Assembly: GCF_004681185.1 (NCBI RefSeq)
Contig: NZ_SRIF01000006.1
Span: 116,179-180,178 of the forward strand
Reading direction: 5' to 3'
Source: Haloarcula amylovorans
GTDB taxonomy: Archaea; Halobacteriota; Halobacteria; Halobacteriales; Haloarculaceae
Length of the DNA: 64,000 bases
Shown: positions 55,336-63,851 of the stretch, piece by piece
How the letters are laid out: each line of letters opens with the position of its first letter
Numbering within the stretch: the first letter of the stretch is position 1
Program-made: the position numbers and the translations under genes
The notes under the pieces: model-generated
Databases searched by the model: none
The model's input: the letters and a program-made list of their open reading frames with translations, nothing else
Told to the model about the DNA's origin: nothing

Positions 55336-56234
55336 CCGCACGTCGGATCCGTCACAGGTAGTCGACGGGCGGCTCACATATACGAAGACACTCCGCTGAC
55401 AACACAGTACCAACTGCTTCAGATGAATCCGACTGGCGCTGGTAGTTGGTCGCTGGTCGCCAGTGGTACTACTAACGGTCCTCCCCGAAGCCATTCCCGC
55501 GAGACACGTACTCTCGCCCGCCAGCGTCACTCTCCTAGCCGAACAACCCCTGGAGAGCCATCGCTGTCACTCGCGAACACCACGCCAGCGTCCACCATAC
55601 CGCTCCAAGACACCCTTCGATTACCGAGGTACTCCGACCAGTAACGAACACGCAGCCTGCTACAGCACCCGCCTGCACATATCGCGACGGGCGATAGGTG
55701 CCACTAGCGACAGCGATGCCCACCACGTTCGACACCCAACGGCCCGTACACAGTTCTCGCGACCACGACCGTCGGCATGACGGCGTGCGTCGCCGGCGCC
55801 ACACTCGCGAAACTTGTCAAGTCCAGTCCCAATGTGCTACTCAGCGGGTATCTTGCGTTGGCATTCGGCTGCTCATCCGCCTCGGCGGTCGCGTGGCTGT
55901 TACGAAAAGCGCATTAGCCTCATCGTCACTCCTCATAGCACCGAGACCGGGAGACAGCTGCCCAAAAGAGGAGGACCGGGCCGATGGTGGAGGGCCAGTA
56001 CAGTGAGCTGTCGGCTGGGAGACTAGCTACGACCCGCTTCTGATCATGTTGTAGTGCACGACAGCGGCAGATACAGCCACTCAGTAAGAATGCGAATTGA
56101 CCACTGGCCGCCTTATCAGAAATCAATGATGTCCACGTATCGTGCTCATACAGCGCGCATATGGGTCAGTACAGAGGGGAATCTGCCCCGTACTGACACA
56201 GAACGTGTCGAAGTCGGTTGGCCCGGTTGCGTAG
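55336..56234. other. Decayed tract with possible small membrane ORFs
   Basis: Two overlapping candidates: plus 55777-55917, 46 aa with two hydrophobic stretches (VLLSGYLALAFGC; SASAVAWLL), and minus 55535-55804, 89 aa with hydrophobic stretches (VQAGAVAGCVFVTG; GCLGAVWWTLAWC). Neither has a recognised family or a clear promoter. The rest looks non-coding or degraded. Confidence 0.25.
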
Positions 56235-56400
56235 TTATTCGTCGGCGACGATGACCACGCCGTGCATCCCGAACTCGTTGTAGACCATCTTCTCTTCGAA
56301 GTTCTCTACCTCGAACGGTGCCCGTGGGGCGTGCAGTAGTAGAGGTAGTTGCCCGGCTCCTCAAATGTAGGAGCAGTCATCGCTGCCCGGAAAGTGGATG
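56235..56400 (-). pseudogene. Broken halocyanin-like copper protein (C-terminal end)
   Basis: The minus strand encodes FEEPGNYLYYCTPHG. After a one-base shift it continues APFEVENFEEKMVYNEFGMHGVVIVADE and a stop at 56235-56237. YYCTPH...GMHGVVIV is the C-terminal blue-copper motif (Cys, His and Met ligands) of halocyanin/plastocyanin proteins, here with an insertion between the His and Met. The upstream part and the first His ligand are absent. Confidence 0.5.
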
Positions 56401-56543
56401 CCACTATTGAAAAACGGAGGTCCAGTGAAACAGTGAAACCCACCGCCTTATCGCGATTCAATAGAGTCGGTTGATTGTTCCGGCCAGTTCCATGCGATTA
56501 GCGTCACGATAATAAGAAGCGCCCCGCACGTGGGTTAGATGGA

Positions 56544-58253
56544 ATGGACCGACCACACTGGAAGCGCGATTCCGAAGCGGAGCCAGAGCCTGAAGACGAA
56601 TCGACTGCAGAGGCGGATTCACGAGACTCCGTCTCGCTATCGAGACGGGAGACGCTCGCTTCGGTTGCCGGACTCGGGGGAATCTCGTTATTACCGGAAA
56701 GCGACGGCAGCAGTTTCCTCGATGGGCTGAATCCAGCGACGTCTACGGCTCCGGCAGACGTTTGGCAGCAAGAAGCGCGATTGACTGGTTCCGGCGAAGG
56801 GTTCGGTGCGGCCAGTGCTGTCAGCGGAGACACGGCCCTCGTCGGCTCTCCCCCTGAATCTCGGGATGAAGGATATGCGTTCATCTTCATCCGCGAGGAT
56901 GGCCAGTGGAAACAAGAAGCGGAACTAGTCCCGTCCGGTAGCTACAAGGGGAGGGACTTCGGCGAGTTGGTCGCTCTTGATGAGTCAACTGCTCTCGTCG
57001 GCGATTGGGGGAGAGTGCACGTTTTCACTCGTCAGGACGGCCAGTGGATACTGCAAGACCAGCTGATTCCGGATAGCGGCCCGAATCAAAGTTTCGGGGC
57101 TCCGTTAGCTCTGAGTGGTTCCACGGCTATCGTCGGTACCGGATACCGAGGCTATCCGCAGGAAAACGACGGATCTGTGCTCGTCTACACTCGCCAGGAC
57201 GGCCAGTGGACCCGAGACGGTGGCCTCCGTCCGGACGCCAACGAGCAACTGATTTTCGACGGCTACAACATCGCGGTGAGTGAGTCCGCGATCGCCGTCG
57301 GAGCGAGAGACTACTTAGACTTCGAGGCGACAAAACCTGGCTACGTCTACGTGTTCACCCGCCAGAACGGTGAGTGGGCGATCGAGTCGAAACTGACGGC
57401 AGAGGACGGTCAAAAGGGAGACAACTTCGGGTACAGTGTTGCAATCGAGGGCGACACGCTCTTCGTCGGCGCACCAGGGATATACCGAACGAGGTTCATC
57501 TTCGACGAAGTACCTCCGGACCCGCCAGACTGGAGGCCACGGGAGCCGAAGCCCGGCGCCGTGTACGTGTTCTCACGGGAGAATGGACAGTGGTCACAAA
57601 AGACCAAACTGACCACCGACGTAGAGGACACCGACGGACGGTTTGGAACTACCGTCGCCTTCGACGGAGAGCGAGCAGCCGTCAGTCGTGGTCCGACGAA
57701 CGCGGCCTATGTGTACGCCTCTCGAAACGGCGAGTGGGTCCAAGAAGCGGAGCTGCGCGCGGCCGGCAAAGAGACTGATTCCTTCAATGAAGCGGACATA
57801 AGCGGGAGGAACGTACTGGTAGAAGCGTCGGAGGAAAACGCCGTGTACGTGTTCCGTAGAGACGGTACGTATGACATCACACCGGAATCCTCCATCGAAT
57901 GTGGCGATACGGTCGAAGAGTACCTCGGAACGGGCCGTGGCGACGACGCTCAGGGGTTCCGCGGGGAAGAGTACTACCACGATGCGTTCGGGTTCACCGG
58001 ACTCAGAGGGACGCGCCCGACCATCACGATGTCGGCGTTGGACCCCGAGGCCGGCGACCCGTACGTCATCCTGCTTGGTCCTGACGGTACTATCGTCGCT
58101 GAAAACGATAATGGTGGGACGGGGAATAGCGCGTGTTTCTCGCCGGAACTCCCATGTGACGGCGAGTACACTATCGTTGCGACAAGCGCCGAACCGAACA
58201 GCGAGTTCGAGTATACACTCGACGTGGAGTGTCCTGCGAAATCAAATCCATGA
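56544..58253 (+). CDS. Secreted FG-GAP repeat protein with PPC-like C-terminus
   Basis: 569 aa. The N-terminal ~60 residues carry a twin-arginine-like motif (LSRRETLASVAGLGGISLL) after an acidic leader, so probably exported by Tat. Residues ~75-420 consist of about seven FG-GAP-type repeats (pattern FG..VA..gdTALVG......G.VYVFTRQDGQW), expected to fold as a beta-propeller. Residues ~445-565 (GDTVEEYLG...DPYVILLGPDGTIVAENDNGG...EYTIVATS) match a bacterial pre-peptidase C-terminal-like beta-sandwich. Likely cell-surface or secreted; ligand unknown. Confidence 0.8.
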   Translation: MDRPHWKRDSEAEPEPEDESTAEADSRDSVSLSRRETLASVAGLGGISLLPESDGSSFLDGLNPATSTAPADVWQQEARLTGSGEGFGAASAVSGDTALVGSPPESRDEGYAFIFIREDGQWKQEAELVPSGSYKGRDFGELVALDESTALVGDWGRVHVFTRQDGQWILQDQLIPDSGPNQSFGAPLALSGSTAIVGTGYRGYPQENDGSVLVYTRQDGQWTRDGGLRPDANEQLIFDGYNIAVSESAIAVGARDYLDFEATKPGYVYVFTRQNGEWAIESKLTAEDGQKGDNFGYSVAIEGDTLFVGAPGIYRTRFIFDEVPPDPPDWRPREPKPGAVYVFSRENGQWSQKTKLTTDVEDTDGRFGTTVAFDGERAAVSRGPTNAAYVYASRNGEWVQEAELRAAGKETDSFNEADISGRNVLVEASEENAVYVFRRDGTYDITPESSIECGDTVEEYLGTGRGDDAQGFRGEEYYHDAFGFTGLRGTRPTITMSALDPEAGDPYVILLGPDGTIVAENDNGGTGNSACFSPELPCDGEYTIVATSAEPNSEFEYTLDVECPAKSNP

Positions 58254-58565
58254 CCGTCTGATACCGAAGTCCTGTCCGAGTTCGATCTCTGGAACTGGCT
58301 AGAGTGAAGAACTCGAAAGGGCTGTGAAGTAGACGCCGCAGAGTAAATCGCTGATCGTCCTTTCGTCTTCGTCCAACAGTGTGTTCCGATACGCGACAGT
58401 ATCCGTATTGGAACGTTACGAAGTATCGCCGCCCAGTCCGGGGCAAGAGACTTTGGAGCGTGGTGTCGCTGGGTCGAACAGAACGTGTAACGTCACGTTG
58501 TCTGGCGTCCTCTCTAGTTTATTTTCCGGAAGATAGAGGCTGAAATAACTACCAAGTAGGAATGC
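58254..58565. other. 310-bp gap, no supported gene
   Basis: No motif-bearing frame on either strand. Confidence 0.4.
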
Positions 58566-58751
58566 CTACTGCGCGACAGTCAACCGTTCGTTCCAGAAGA
58601 ACCCAGCTCCGAGCAGAGATTGTGCGATGCTCAGGATAGAGCAGAAGGCGGCCAACCATAGATCGCTTTGCAGGACCCCAACACCTGCGGTCACGAGAGC
58701 AATGAAAATCCAGAGAATCCCCATTAGGTTCTGTCGGGTTCTTTCCTCCAT
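58566..58751 (-). CDS. Small two-TM membrane protein
   Basis: 61 aa from the ATG at 58751 (MEERTRQNLMG); the frame is open further upstream but less hydrophobic and without promoter. Two membrane segments: LWIFIALVTAGVGVLQ and LAAFCSILSIAQSLLGAGFF. Not recognised. Confidence 0.5.
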   Translation of the reverse strand: MEERTRQNLMGILWIFIALVTAGVGVLQSDLWLAAFCSILSIAQSLLGAGFFWNERLTVAQ

Positions 58752-58963
58752 AGGAGTAATTCTGAAGCTCCTTCCTCTGAAAGGTTCTTCGACTGTATTT
58801 ACCAAAGGGACTCACCACATCGAGGCGGGTTCTTACCAACTGATTTGGAGCGAACCAGCCGCTCAATCGGAGTGCGAATAGACCGATACCCAATTGGTAG
58901 TGTATCTTATCATGGAACTACCAAAGGCTTATTCCATCATCTTTAGAAACGGAACTCGCCTTC

Positions 58964-59458
58964 ATGTCCCAATCATTCATCCACGCTAAGCCCCTTCAAG
59001 CCCTCAAACTCGGTGCCGTCCTCGGAATCCTCGGATTTGGAATCGCCGGAGTCGTCGGTTTGCTCCCCGACGGAGGACTTAACAGCCTCCTTCTTGTCGC
59101 CTTTTTTCCGATGGTTCTCGCCCTCGTGATCGGTGCTGAGACGCTCTTCGCAGGCTACCGTCTACTTCGCGCCGACGACCCGAGGAGCCGATTACGAAAC
59201 CAGCCCTTCTACACGGCAATCCGGGCGTTCGAGGTCGTCGCCACTATCGGCGCGCCCGGTACATTCTATGTCCTTATTGTCGAGGTCGGTAGCGAGGTTG
59301 CCGGCCCGGGTGCGATCGGGGTGCTGTTCTACGGGGTTGGCCTCGGCCTGCTCGCGTTCGGTGCGGTGGTACTGCGAACAGCGGTCGAGTACTACGACCA
59401 CCGCCAGAACCGTTCCACGTCAGGACACGTCCGAGGCGGAAATGACATCACCAGATGA
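58964..59458 (+). CDS. Hypothetical four-TM membrane protein
   Basis: 164 aa. Hydrophobic segments: LGAVLGILGFGIAGVVGLL; LLLVAFFPMVLALVIGAETLFAGY; AFEVVATIGAPGTFYVLIVE; IGVLFYGVGLGLLAFGAVVL. The tail is hydrophilic and basic. A TATA-like GGCTTATTCC lies ~33 nt before the ATG. Family not recognised. Confidence 0.65.
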   Translation: MSQSFIHAKPLQALKLGAVLGILGFGIAGVVGLLPDGGLNSLLLVAFFPMVLALVIGAETLFAGYRLLRADDPRSRLRNQPFYTAIRAFEVVATIGAPGTFYVLIVEVGSEVAGPGAIGVLFYGVGLGLLAFGAVVLRTAVEYYDHRQNRSTSGHVRGGNDITR

Positions 59459-59550
59459 CAAAGAGGTTCCCGCTCGGGACGGCCCCTACACTGACCGACC
59501 GGGGAGTGAATTCCGCACTTGCAATCTCCAAAGCAGTACTCGGATAACAC

Positions 59551-59946
59551 TCAACCCCACGTCCCATCAAGCGACGCCTGCAAGGACCGGGTTTCGCTGA
59601 GAAACTCTCGCCGATACTGGCGCGGCATCTTCTCTAAAGCCCACATATCAATCTGGTCGGGATCAAACAGCCGCGGAAACGCCTCAATCTGAGCGACCCC
59701 ATTCGAGCGAATATTCGACGACAGTAAGTCCATATCCCAGTACCCCTCAGCCAACGCAACGGTTTGCAGTGAGTCAGCCAACGAAATGGACTCACGCTCG
59801 ACCGGGTTCGACGTCCGCCCACCGTCTGCCGGTGGCCCATAGATCGACCACTTGACACCGTCGGTCAGAATACCGTAGGGCGAAATGAACCCCTCGATGC
59901 CGAGATATGCTTTGCTATCTTCCGCTCCACGCTCGGCATCGTTCAT
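59551..59946 (-). pseudogene. Fragment of a restriction-enzyme-R-like protein
   Basis: About 131 codons after the first usable ATG (MNDAERGAEDSKAYLG). The segment YLGIEGFISPYGILTDGVKWSIYGPP has the pattern of the YGxLTDGxxWxxY stretch that follows the nuclease core in type I/HsdR-like and related proteins. The core with the E-x-K residues is missing on the 5' side, where the sequence runs into an insertion-sequence-like repeat (59978-60010). Probably the truncated end of a former defence gene. Confidence 0.5.
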
Positions 59947-59977
59947 GGCCGTCACCTCACCAATAGAGGGAATTTCG

Positions 59978-60010
59978 GCTCTGTTGAAACCCTCAGCAGG
60001 TGACAAGTCC
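59978..60010. repeat. IS-end-like repeat, copy 1
   Basis: GGCTCTGTTGAA-A-CCCTCA-G-CA..TGACA, shared in the same orientation with 63762-63791. It breaks the restriction-enzyme fragment. No transposase is present. Confidence 0.45.
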
Positions 60011-60111
60011 TATCCCGGTTGTGGTCAATACAGCTGATATCGGTAGCAAAATTCTCGCCTCTATTTACGCAGGTTGATGGCTTAAAATCGACCTACTGAA
60101 CCTCGTTTCGG

Positions 60112-60468
60112 CTAAATATGCTTAGATAGGCACTTTTCGTAAAATGGTGCAGCAAAGAAACTGGCAGCGCTAGAAAAGATGACCATGAAATAAGACTCGG
60201 CAAGCCCGCTATCAACCAAATGTTCAACATTGAATATAGCTGGAAATGTGAGTAGTACTACTGGAATCACGATACCGATTATCGGCCCTACTATAAACGC
60301 AATAATGGTCTGTATAGATATCTGATTTTCCCTGAATTCCGACACCATCTCTCCAACTATTATCCCGAAAACAACCCCTCCAAGCGTTAATAACCAAGAT
60401 TGTAGAAAACCCAAATCCATATTTATAGATGGGGTTAGAAGCCCGACAACAATTGACAAACCAGGCAT
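60112..60468 (-). CDS. Hypothetical membrane protein (AT-rich)
   Basis: 118 aa with three or four membrane segments (LLTLGGVVFGIIVGEMV; IIAFIVGPIIGIVIPVVLLTF; FMVIFSSAASFFAAPF). Much lower GC than neighbours, which suggests transfer. No family recognised. Confidence 0.55.
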   Translation of the reverse strand: MPGLSIVVGLLTPSINMDLGFLQSWLLTLGGVVFGIIVGEMVSEFRENQISIQTIIAFIVGPIIGIVIPVVLLTFPAIFNVEHLVDSGLAESYFMVIFSSAASFFAAPFYEKCLSKHI

Positions 60469-61081
60469 TAGAATTGTAAGGCCTCCAGCTTCCCTCCAGT
60501 TCTATCATGACTGTCTAAAATCGCAGATTAAAGTTTAATTTGTGGTTACCGAGTCGGTAATTCCCAGCAGATTATTTCAGTAAATTCGACTCGGATACGT
60601 CTGTGATATGTGGCCGTCGACTGGTTGTCAAGGAGGATGCTATCGGGTCCAATGGCCGCAACTCGAATGGTAGCACGCGATTCAACGCGACCAAGTCTAT
60701 CAACAGCGTGACGGCGTACTATGTCGTCAAGAGATTTGCACAGAATGGGCTAGACGGCTCTCTCCGTTGACGGCCTTCTACGACACTAACAGCCTTACAG
60801 GCTAGGCAGAATATCAGCTGTTGAACTCGTGGACGAGAAATCCGCAAAACCCGCGCCATGAGGATTATGCGGGCGGGTTTATATGATACTCGTAGCGATA
60901 GCGATGGGTATGGCGTTGCCTGTCAATGCCTACGTGATAAGATTCCTCCCCGTTCACGCGGAGGAGGATGTCAACGTTTGCGAAACCATTTGCGTTTGCG
61001 TTTTCGAGTTCATTTGCGGAGGGATACTGTCTGTTAACTCATAGCAGTGTTTATCTTTCTGGAAATTAAACAGGATTGAGG
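60469..61081. other. 610-bp gap with a hairpin of IS200/IS605-end type
   Basis: No gene supported. At 60944-60965 TCCTCC...GGAGGA forms a stem around CCGTTCACGC. This string is reminiscent of the right ends of haloarchaeal IS200/IS605 elements, but could also serve as a terminator. No TnpA or TnpB coding sequence is left. Confidence 0.35.
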
Positions 61082-61417
61082 ATGGGTGACAGCGTAACGC
61101 GGGGTGTGCTAGAGGCATCGAACATGGACAGGGTCCTCGAGATATTCGCAAAGCGCCAGCGGCGCTTGATTCTGTTCGCACTGCAAGGGGGCGCGACCAA
61201 ACACAAGTCTGACTTCGTGTTTCGCGGGGCTGACAACGGAGATGATCCAGAGCTTCAGTTGATTCATACGCACCTCCCAAAGCTGGCTGAGGCGGGCTAT
61301 ATCGAGTGGAACCGAGAGACCGACGAAGTCTCGAAGGGGCCTCGATACGACGAAATCGAGCCGCTCCTCAACCTCCTCGAGACCCACGCAGACGAACTGC
61401 CACCGAACTGGCCCTGA
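61082..61417 (+). CDS. Winged-helix regulator (DUF7344-like)
   Basis: 111 aa from the ATG at 61082 (an ATG at 61124 is possible). MDRVLEIFAKRQRRLILFALQGG is the first helix pair; LQLIHTHLPKLAEAGYIEWNRETDEVSKGPRYDEIEPLLNLL is the recognition helix and wing. This is the compact winged-helix family common in haloarchaea (DUF7344, name from memory). Convergent with the five-gene surface-protein operon and a candidate regulator of it. Confidence 0.75.
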   Translation: MGDSVTRGVLEASNMDRVLEIFAKRQRRLILFALQGGATKHKSDFVFRGADNGDDPELQLIHTHLPKLAEAGYIEWNRETDEVSKGPRYDEIEPLLNLLETHADELPPNWP

Positions 61418-61466
61418 CAGGTAGACAGCGGACGCCCACGAGTGCCGTCTACGGTGGGCGACTTCC

Positions 61467-61622
61467 TCAGCGAGCAGTTCCAGCAGCGATTAGTTCGACG
61501 GTTGCTTCGCGTATGTCGGGGGTCGTGTTGGTGACCGACGGCGACAGCGTCAGCTCGAATGACTCGTCGGTCGTGACCTGCGAGGGGACCGGGCTCGCGC
61601 AACTAATATCGAGCGTTGCCAT
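61467..61622 (-). CDS. Short Ig-like/CARDB-type fragment protein
   Basis: 51 aa (MATLDISCASPVPSQVTTDESFELTLSPS...). The strand pattern resembles the first half of the Ig-like domain of the gene before it, for example CSVNSSTIQTGETFTVSVSVSN. Its start codon follows the previous stop by two bases. It is shorter than a complete Ig fold, so it may be truncated. Confidence 0.5.
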   Translation of the reverse strand: MATLDISCASPVPSQVTTDESFELTLSPSVTNTTPDIREATVELIAAGTAR

Positions 61623-61624
61623 CG

Positions 61625-62191
61625 TTATCCCTGCCCGAACCGCCCAAAGGCCCGGTCGACGGCCGACCCGCCAGTGGGTGCGCGGGATCGGAAGGCCGTG
61701 CGAGCGCCATTACAGCACTCTGCGCCGCCTGCTGGGGCCGATGGAGCCGGCGCGCCAACCTCGATAGGAGTGGATGCGGATGCAGGGTCGAAGCTAGCGA
61801 GCAGGCCACCAATCGACTGCCCAGGTTCGGCCGAAGCGGGGGCAGAGGCGGGGGTACTCCCCATCCATGTCGCCTCAACGTCGGCCAGTGACGTCGTGAT
61901 GCTGACCGTACCCGCACTCGATGGCACCGTGCAAGTGATGCTGAACGTGTTGAATGATCCGCCTCCGATCTGGATTCTCTTTGAGCCAACACGCGAGCCG
62001 TTGGCCTCGACGCGGATTGTCGCTGACCCAAGGACCTCGTTGTCGTTGCTGACGGAAACGCTGACGGTAAACGTCTCGCCGGTCTGGATCGTCGAGCTGT
62101 TGACCGAACAGCCCTCCAGCGAGACACACGCGTTGTCCCACATCGGCTCTGATTGTGCTTCCTCGACGAGGAGGCTTCCACAACTAGCCAT
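61625..62191 (-). CDS. Ig-like (CARDB-type) small surface protein
   Basis: 188 aa from the ATG at 62191 (MASCGSLLVEEAQ); a more upstream start is basic and unlikely. Residues ~30-115 are an Ig-like beta-sandwich (SSTIQTGETFTVSVSVSNDNEVLGSATIRVEANG...TCTVPSSAGTVSITTSL). The rest is Ala/Pro/Ser-rich linker with a CC pair. No signal peptide or TM segment is seen. Fourth gene of the minus-strand operon. Confidence 0.6.
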   Translation of the reverse strand: MASCGSLLVEEAQSEPMWDNACVSLEGCSVNSSTIQTGETFTVSVSVSNDNEVLGSATIRVEANGSRVGSKRIQIGGGSFNTFSITCTVPSSAGTVSITTSLADVEATWMGSTPASAPASAEPGQSIGGLLASFDPASASTPIEVGAPAPSAPAGGAECCNGARTAFRSRAPTGGSAVDRAFGRFGQG

Positions 62192-62313
62192 AGTCGGTTC
62201 AACGGGGCATCGAACCTTAGAACTCGGTAAACACAATGTCGGTTATGCGGGCCGCTCGCCGCCATGAACGGGCGAGATACACTCGAAATATGGAGGGTGT
62301 GATGCGGTGGTAC

Positions 62314-62562
62314 CTACTGTATCAAGAAGACGAGCAGCAACAGGCCGGCCGCGCCGTACACGGCTGGTGGGATGCCCCGCTGCTGGCTCCCATCCTGGTC
62401 CTGACTGGGGTCCCGTCCGCCACCGTCGCCGGTGTCGGACTCGGTAATCAGCAGCGAGCCACAGCCCTCCGTGGCGTGGACGGTGATCGGGGCGCGAGCG
62501 GTCGTCGAGCGCGGTGCGGCGGCCCTAAATCGGTGAAAGGCTCGGTCTGGTGTGGCGTGCAT
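62314..62562 (-). CDS. Small tail-anchored protein
   Basis: 82 aa. An Arg-rich N-terminus (MHATPDRAFHRFRAAAPR), an acidic Gly/Asp/Gln linker (DTGDGGGRDPSQDQDGSQQR) and a C-terminal membrane segment (AVYGAAGLLLLVFLIQ). The layout matches the two upstream genes, so all three should be anchored with the bulk on one side of the membrane. Confidence 0.6.
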   Translation of the reverse strand: MHATPDRAFHRFRAAAPRSTTARAPITVHATEGCGSLLITESDTGDGGGRDPSQDQDGSQQRGIPPAVYGAAGLLLLVFLIQ

Positions 62563-62575
62563 GGGTCAAATTGGG

Positions 62576-63345
62576 TTATCGAGAGGCCGCGAGGACGAAC
62601 ACGAGCGCGAAAGCACCGAGCATCAGCCCCGCGCCCTGCTTGGCGTTGTTGAGGTAGGTATTGAGCGAGCACTCCGGGCGCAGCAGCGCGTCCATGAGGC
62701 CGCGGCACTCGCCGCCAGAGCCGCTGCCACCGTTGCCGGAGCCAGGGTCGGCGTCGCTTCCTTCAGGGACGCAAACACCGTCGCTCGCGCTCCAGACATA
62801 GCCCGCCGGGCAGTTGCCGCCGCCGACGCCCCCGCCGCTGCTTCCGCTATCGCTACCGTTATCGTCCCCGCCTCCACCCCTCCACTATTGCCAGTAACGG
62901 TAAGCGGGCGAGTTTGCGAGGCGACGACCTGCTCTGAATTGCGTGTAAGGACCTCGACGCGAAGGCTATAATTGCCGGGTGAGGTCGGCGCATAGAGGTC
63001 GGCTGATTTCGTCGTGTTGCCGGGGGCGGAGAGACAGAGTTGGATCGTTTCGGACTGGCCGACCAGCGATACCTCGATATCGAGCGTGTAGCCGTTGATG
63101 AGGTTATTTGCGATGCAGTAGTCGGCGTCGGTCGGGTAGACGAACTCGCTGTGACAGTTGACGGTAATTTGTGAGCGGATGGTCGACCCGCCGTAGATCG
63201 AGGAGGGCATCTCGATGTCGGTGATCCTGATGGCGTCCTGTTTTGAGGCGTGGGCCGAGATCGTCTCCGGTGGCGATGGGGCATGTGCGGTCGCGCTAAA
63301 GCGCGTACGGTGCCGCATGGACGCCGTCGCACGGGTGACGTTCAT
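62576..63345 (-). pseudogene. Ig-like surface protein with Gly-rich stalk and TM anchor, one-base frameshift
   Basis: The frame from the ATG at 63345 encodes an Arg-rich N-terminus (MNVTRATASMRHRTRF), then a beta-sandwich domain (IRITDIEMPSSIYGGSTIR...LRVEVLTRNSEQVVASQTRPLTVTG). At the G run 62877-62880 the reading must shift by one base. It then continues GGGDDNGSDSGSSGGG, CPAGYVWSASDGVCVPEG, SGECRGLMDALLRPECSLNTYL and the TM anchor GLMLGAFALVFVLAA, ending at 62576-62578. One added G restores a ~257-aa protein. Whether this is a sequencing error, a mutation or a recoding site cannot be told here. Confidence 0.6.
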
Positions 63346-63357
63346 AGCAAAGTCCCC

Positions 63358-63567
63358 CTAGGAGATGGTGACCGACGGGCCATCGCCACCGAGTCGGGTC
63401 AACAGGAACACACCGACGAAGAGGGCGGCGGCTCCGCCGACGATGGTGTTGTTGACCTCACCGACGCCGGGGACAGTCACGTTCGCTTCAACAGTGTCGG
63501 GCTGTCGTGCATGGCCGGTCAGGCGCGTGCGCTGCCGGAGCGTGGTCGTGCTACGAGCGACGTCCAT
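63358..63567 (-). CDS. Small tail-anchored protein, first gene of the surface operon
   Basis: 69 aa from the ATG at 63567 (MDVARSTTTLRQRTRL); a GTG at 63573 is possible. An Arg/Thr-rich N-terminus, a beta-like stretch (TVEANVTVPGVGEV), a membrane segment NNTIVGGAAALFVGVFLLTRL and a short polar tail. Its N-terminus resembles that of the next gene (M-x-V-x-R-x-T...R-x-R-T-R). Unrecognised family. Confidence 0.6.
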   Translation of the reverse strand: MDVARSTTTLRQRTRLTGHARQPDTVEANVTVPGVGEVNNTIVGGAAALFVGVFLLTRLGGDGPSVTIS

Positions 63568-63761
63568 ACACACGCTATCAGCCGCTGCTCACTTAGTCGA
63601 TGGACAGTCATTACGTGGGTATTGTGGGCAGTGAGGCCTTGCCTGCACGTTGAACCATCGAAAATGGTCGTGCGCGAGGCACGACCGCAATCAGTAGCCA
63701 ACTGAGCGCTTAACCAAAGTGCCCATCGGGTGCGTTTCGTCGAATTACATTATCGGTTCGG

Positions 63762-63791
63762 GGCTCTGTTGAAGCCCTCAACACCTGACAG
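63762..63791. repeat. IS-end-like repeat, copy 2
   Basis: GGCTCTGTTGAA-G-CCCTCA-A-CA..TGACA, same orientation as 59978-60010. The two bracket a 3.8-kb segment with the surface-protein operon. Confidence 0.45.
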
Positions 63792-63851
63792 TACTGCTGT
63801 GCGAGATACAGAGAATAAGTTTAACAGAACAGACTAGGCCTGTCACCCAAT

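Noticed and set aside
60601..60780. Possible transposase fragment
   Set aside because: Short frames here gave no recognisable catalytic motif on either strand.
61674..62267. 197-aa plus-strand frame
   Set aside because: It is the antisense shadow of the Ig-like gene at 61625-62191, which has clear beta-sandwich sequence and operon context.
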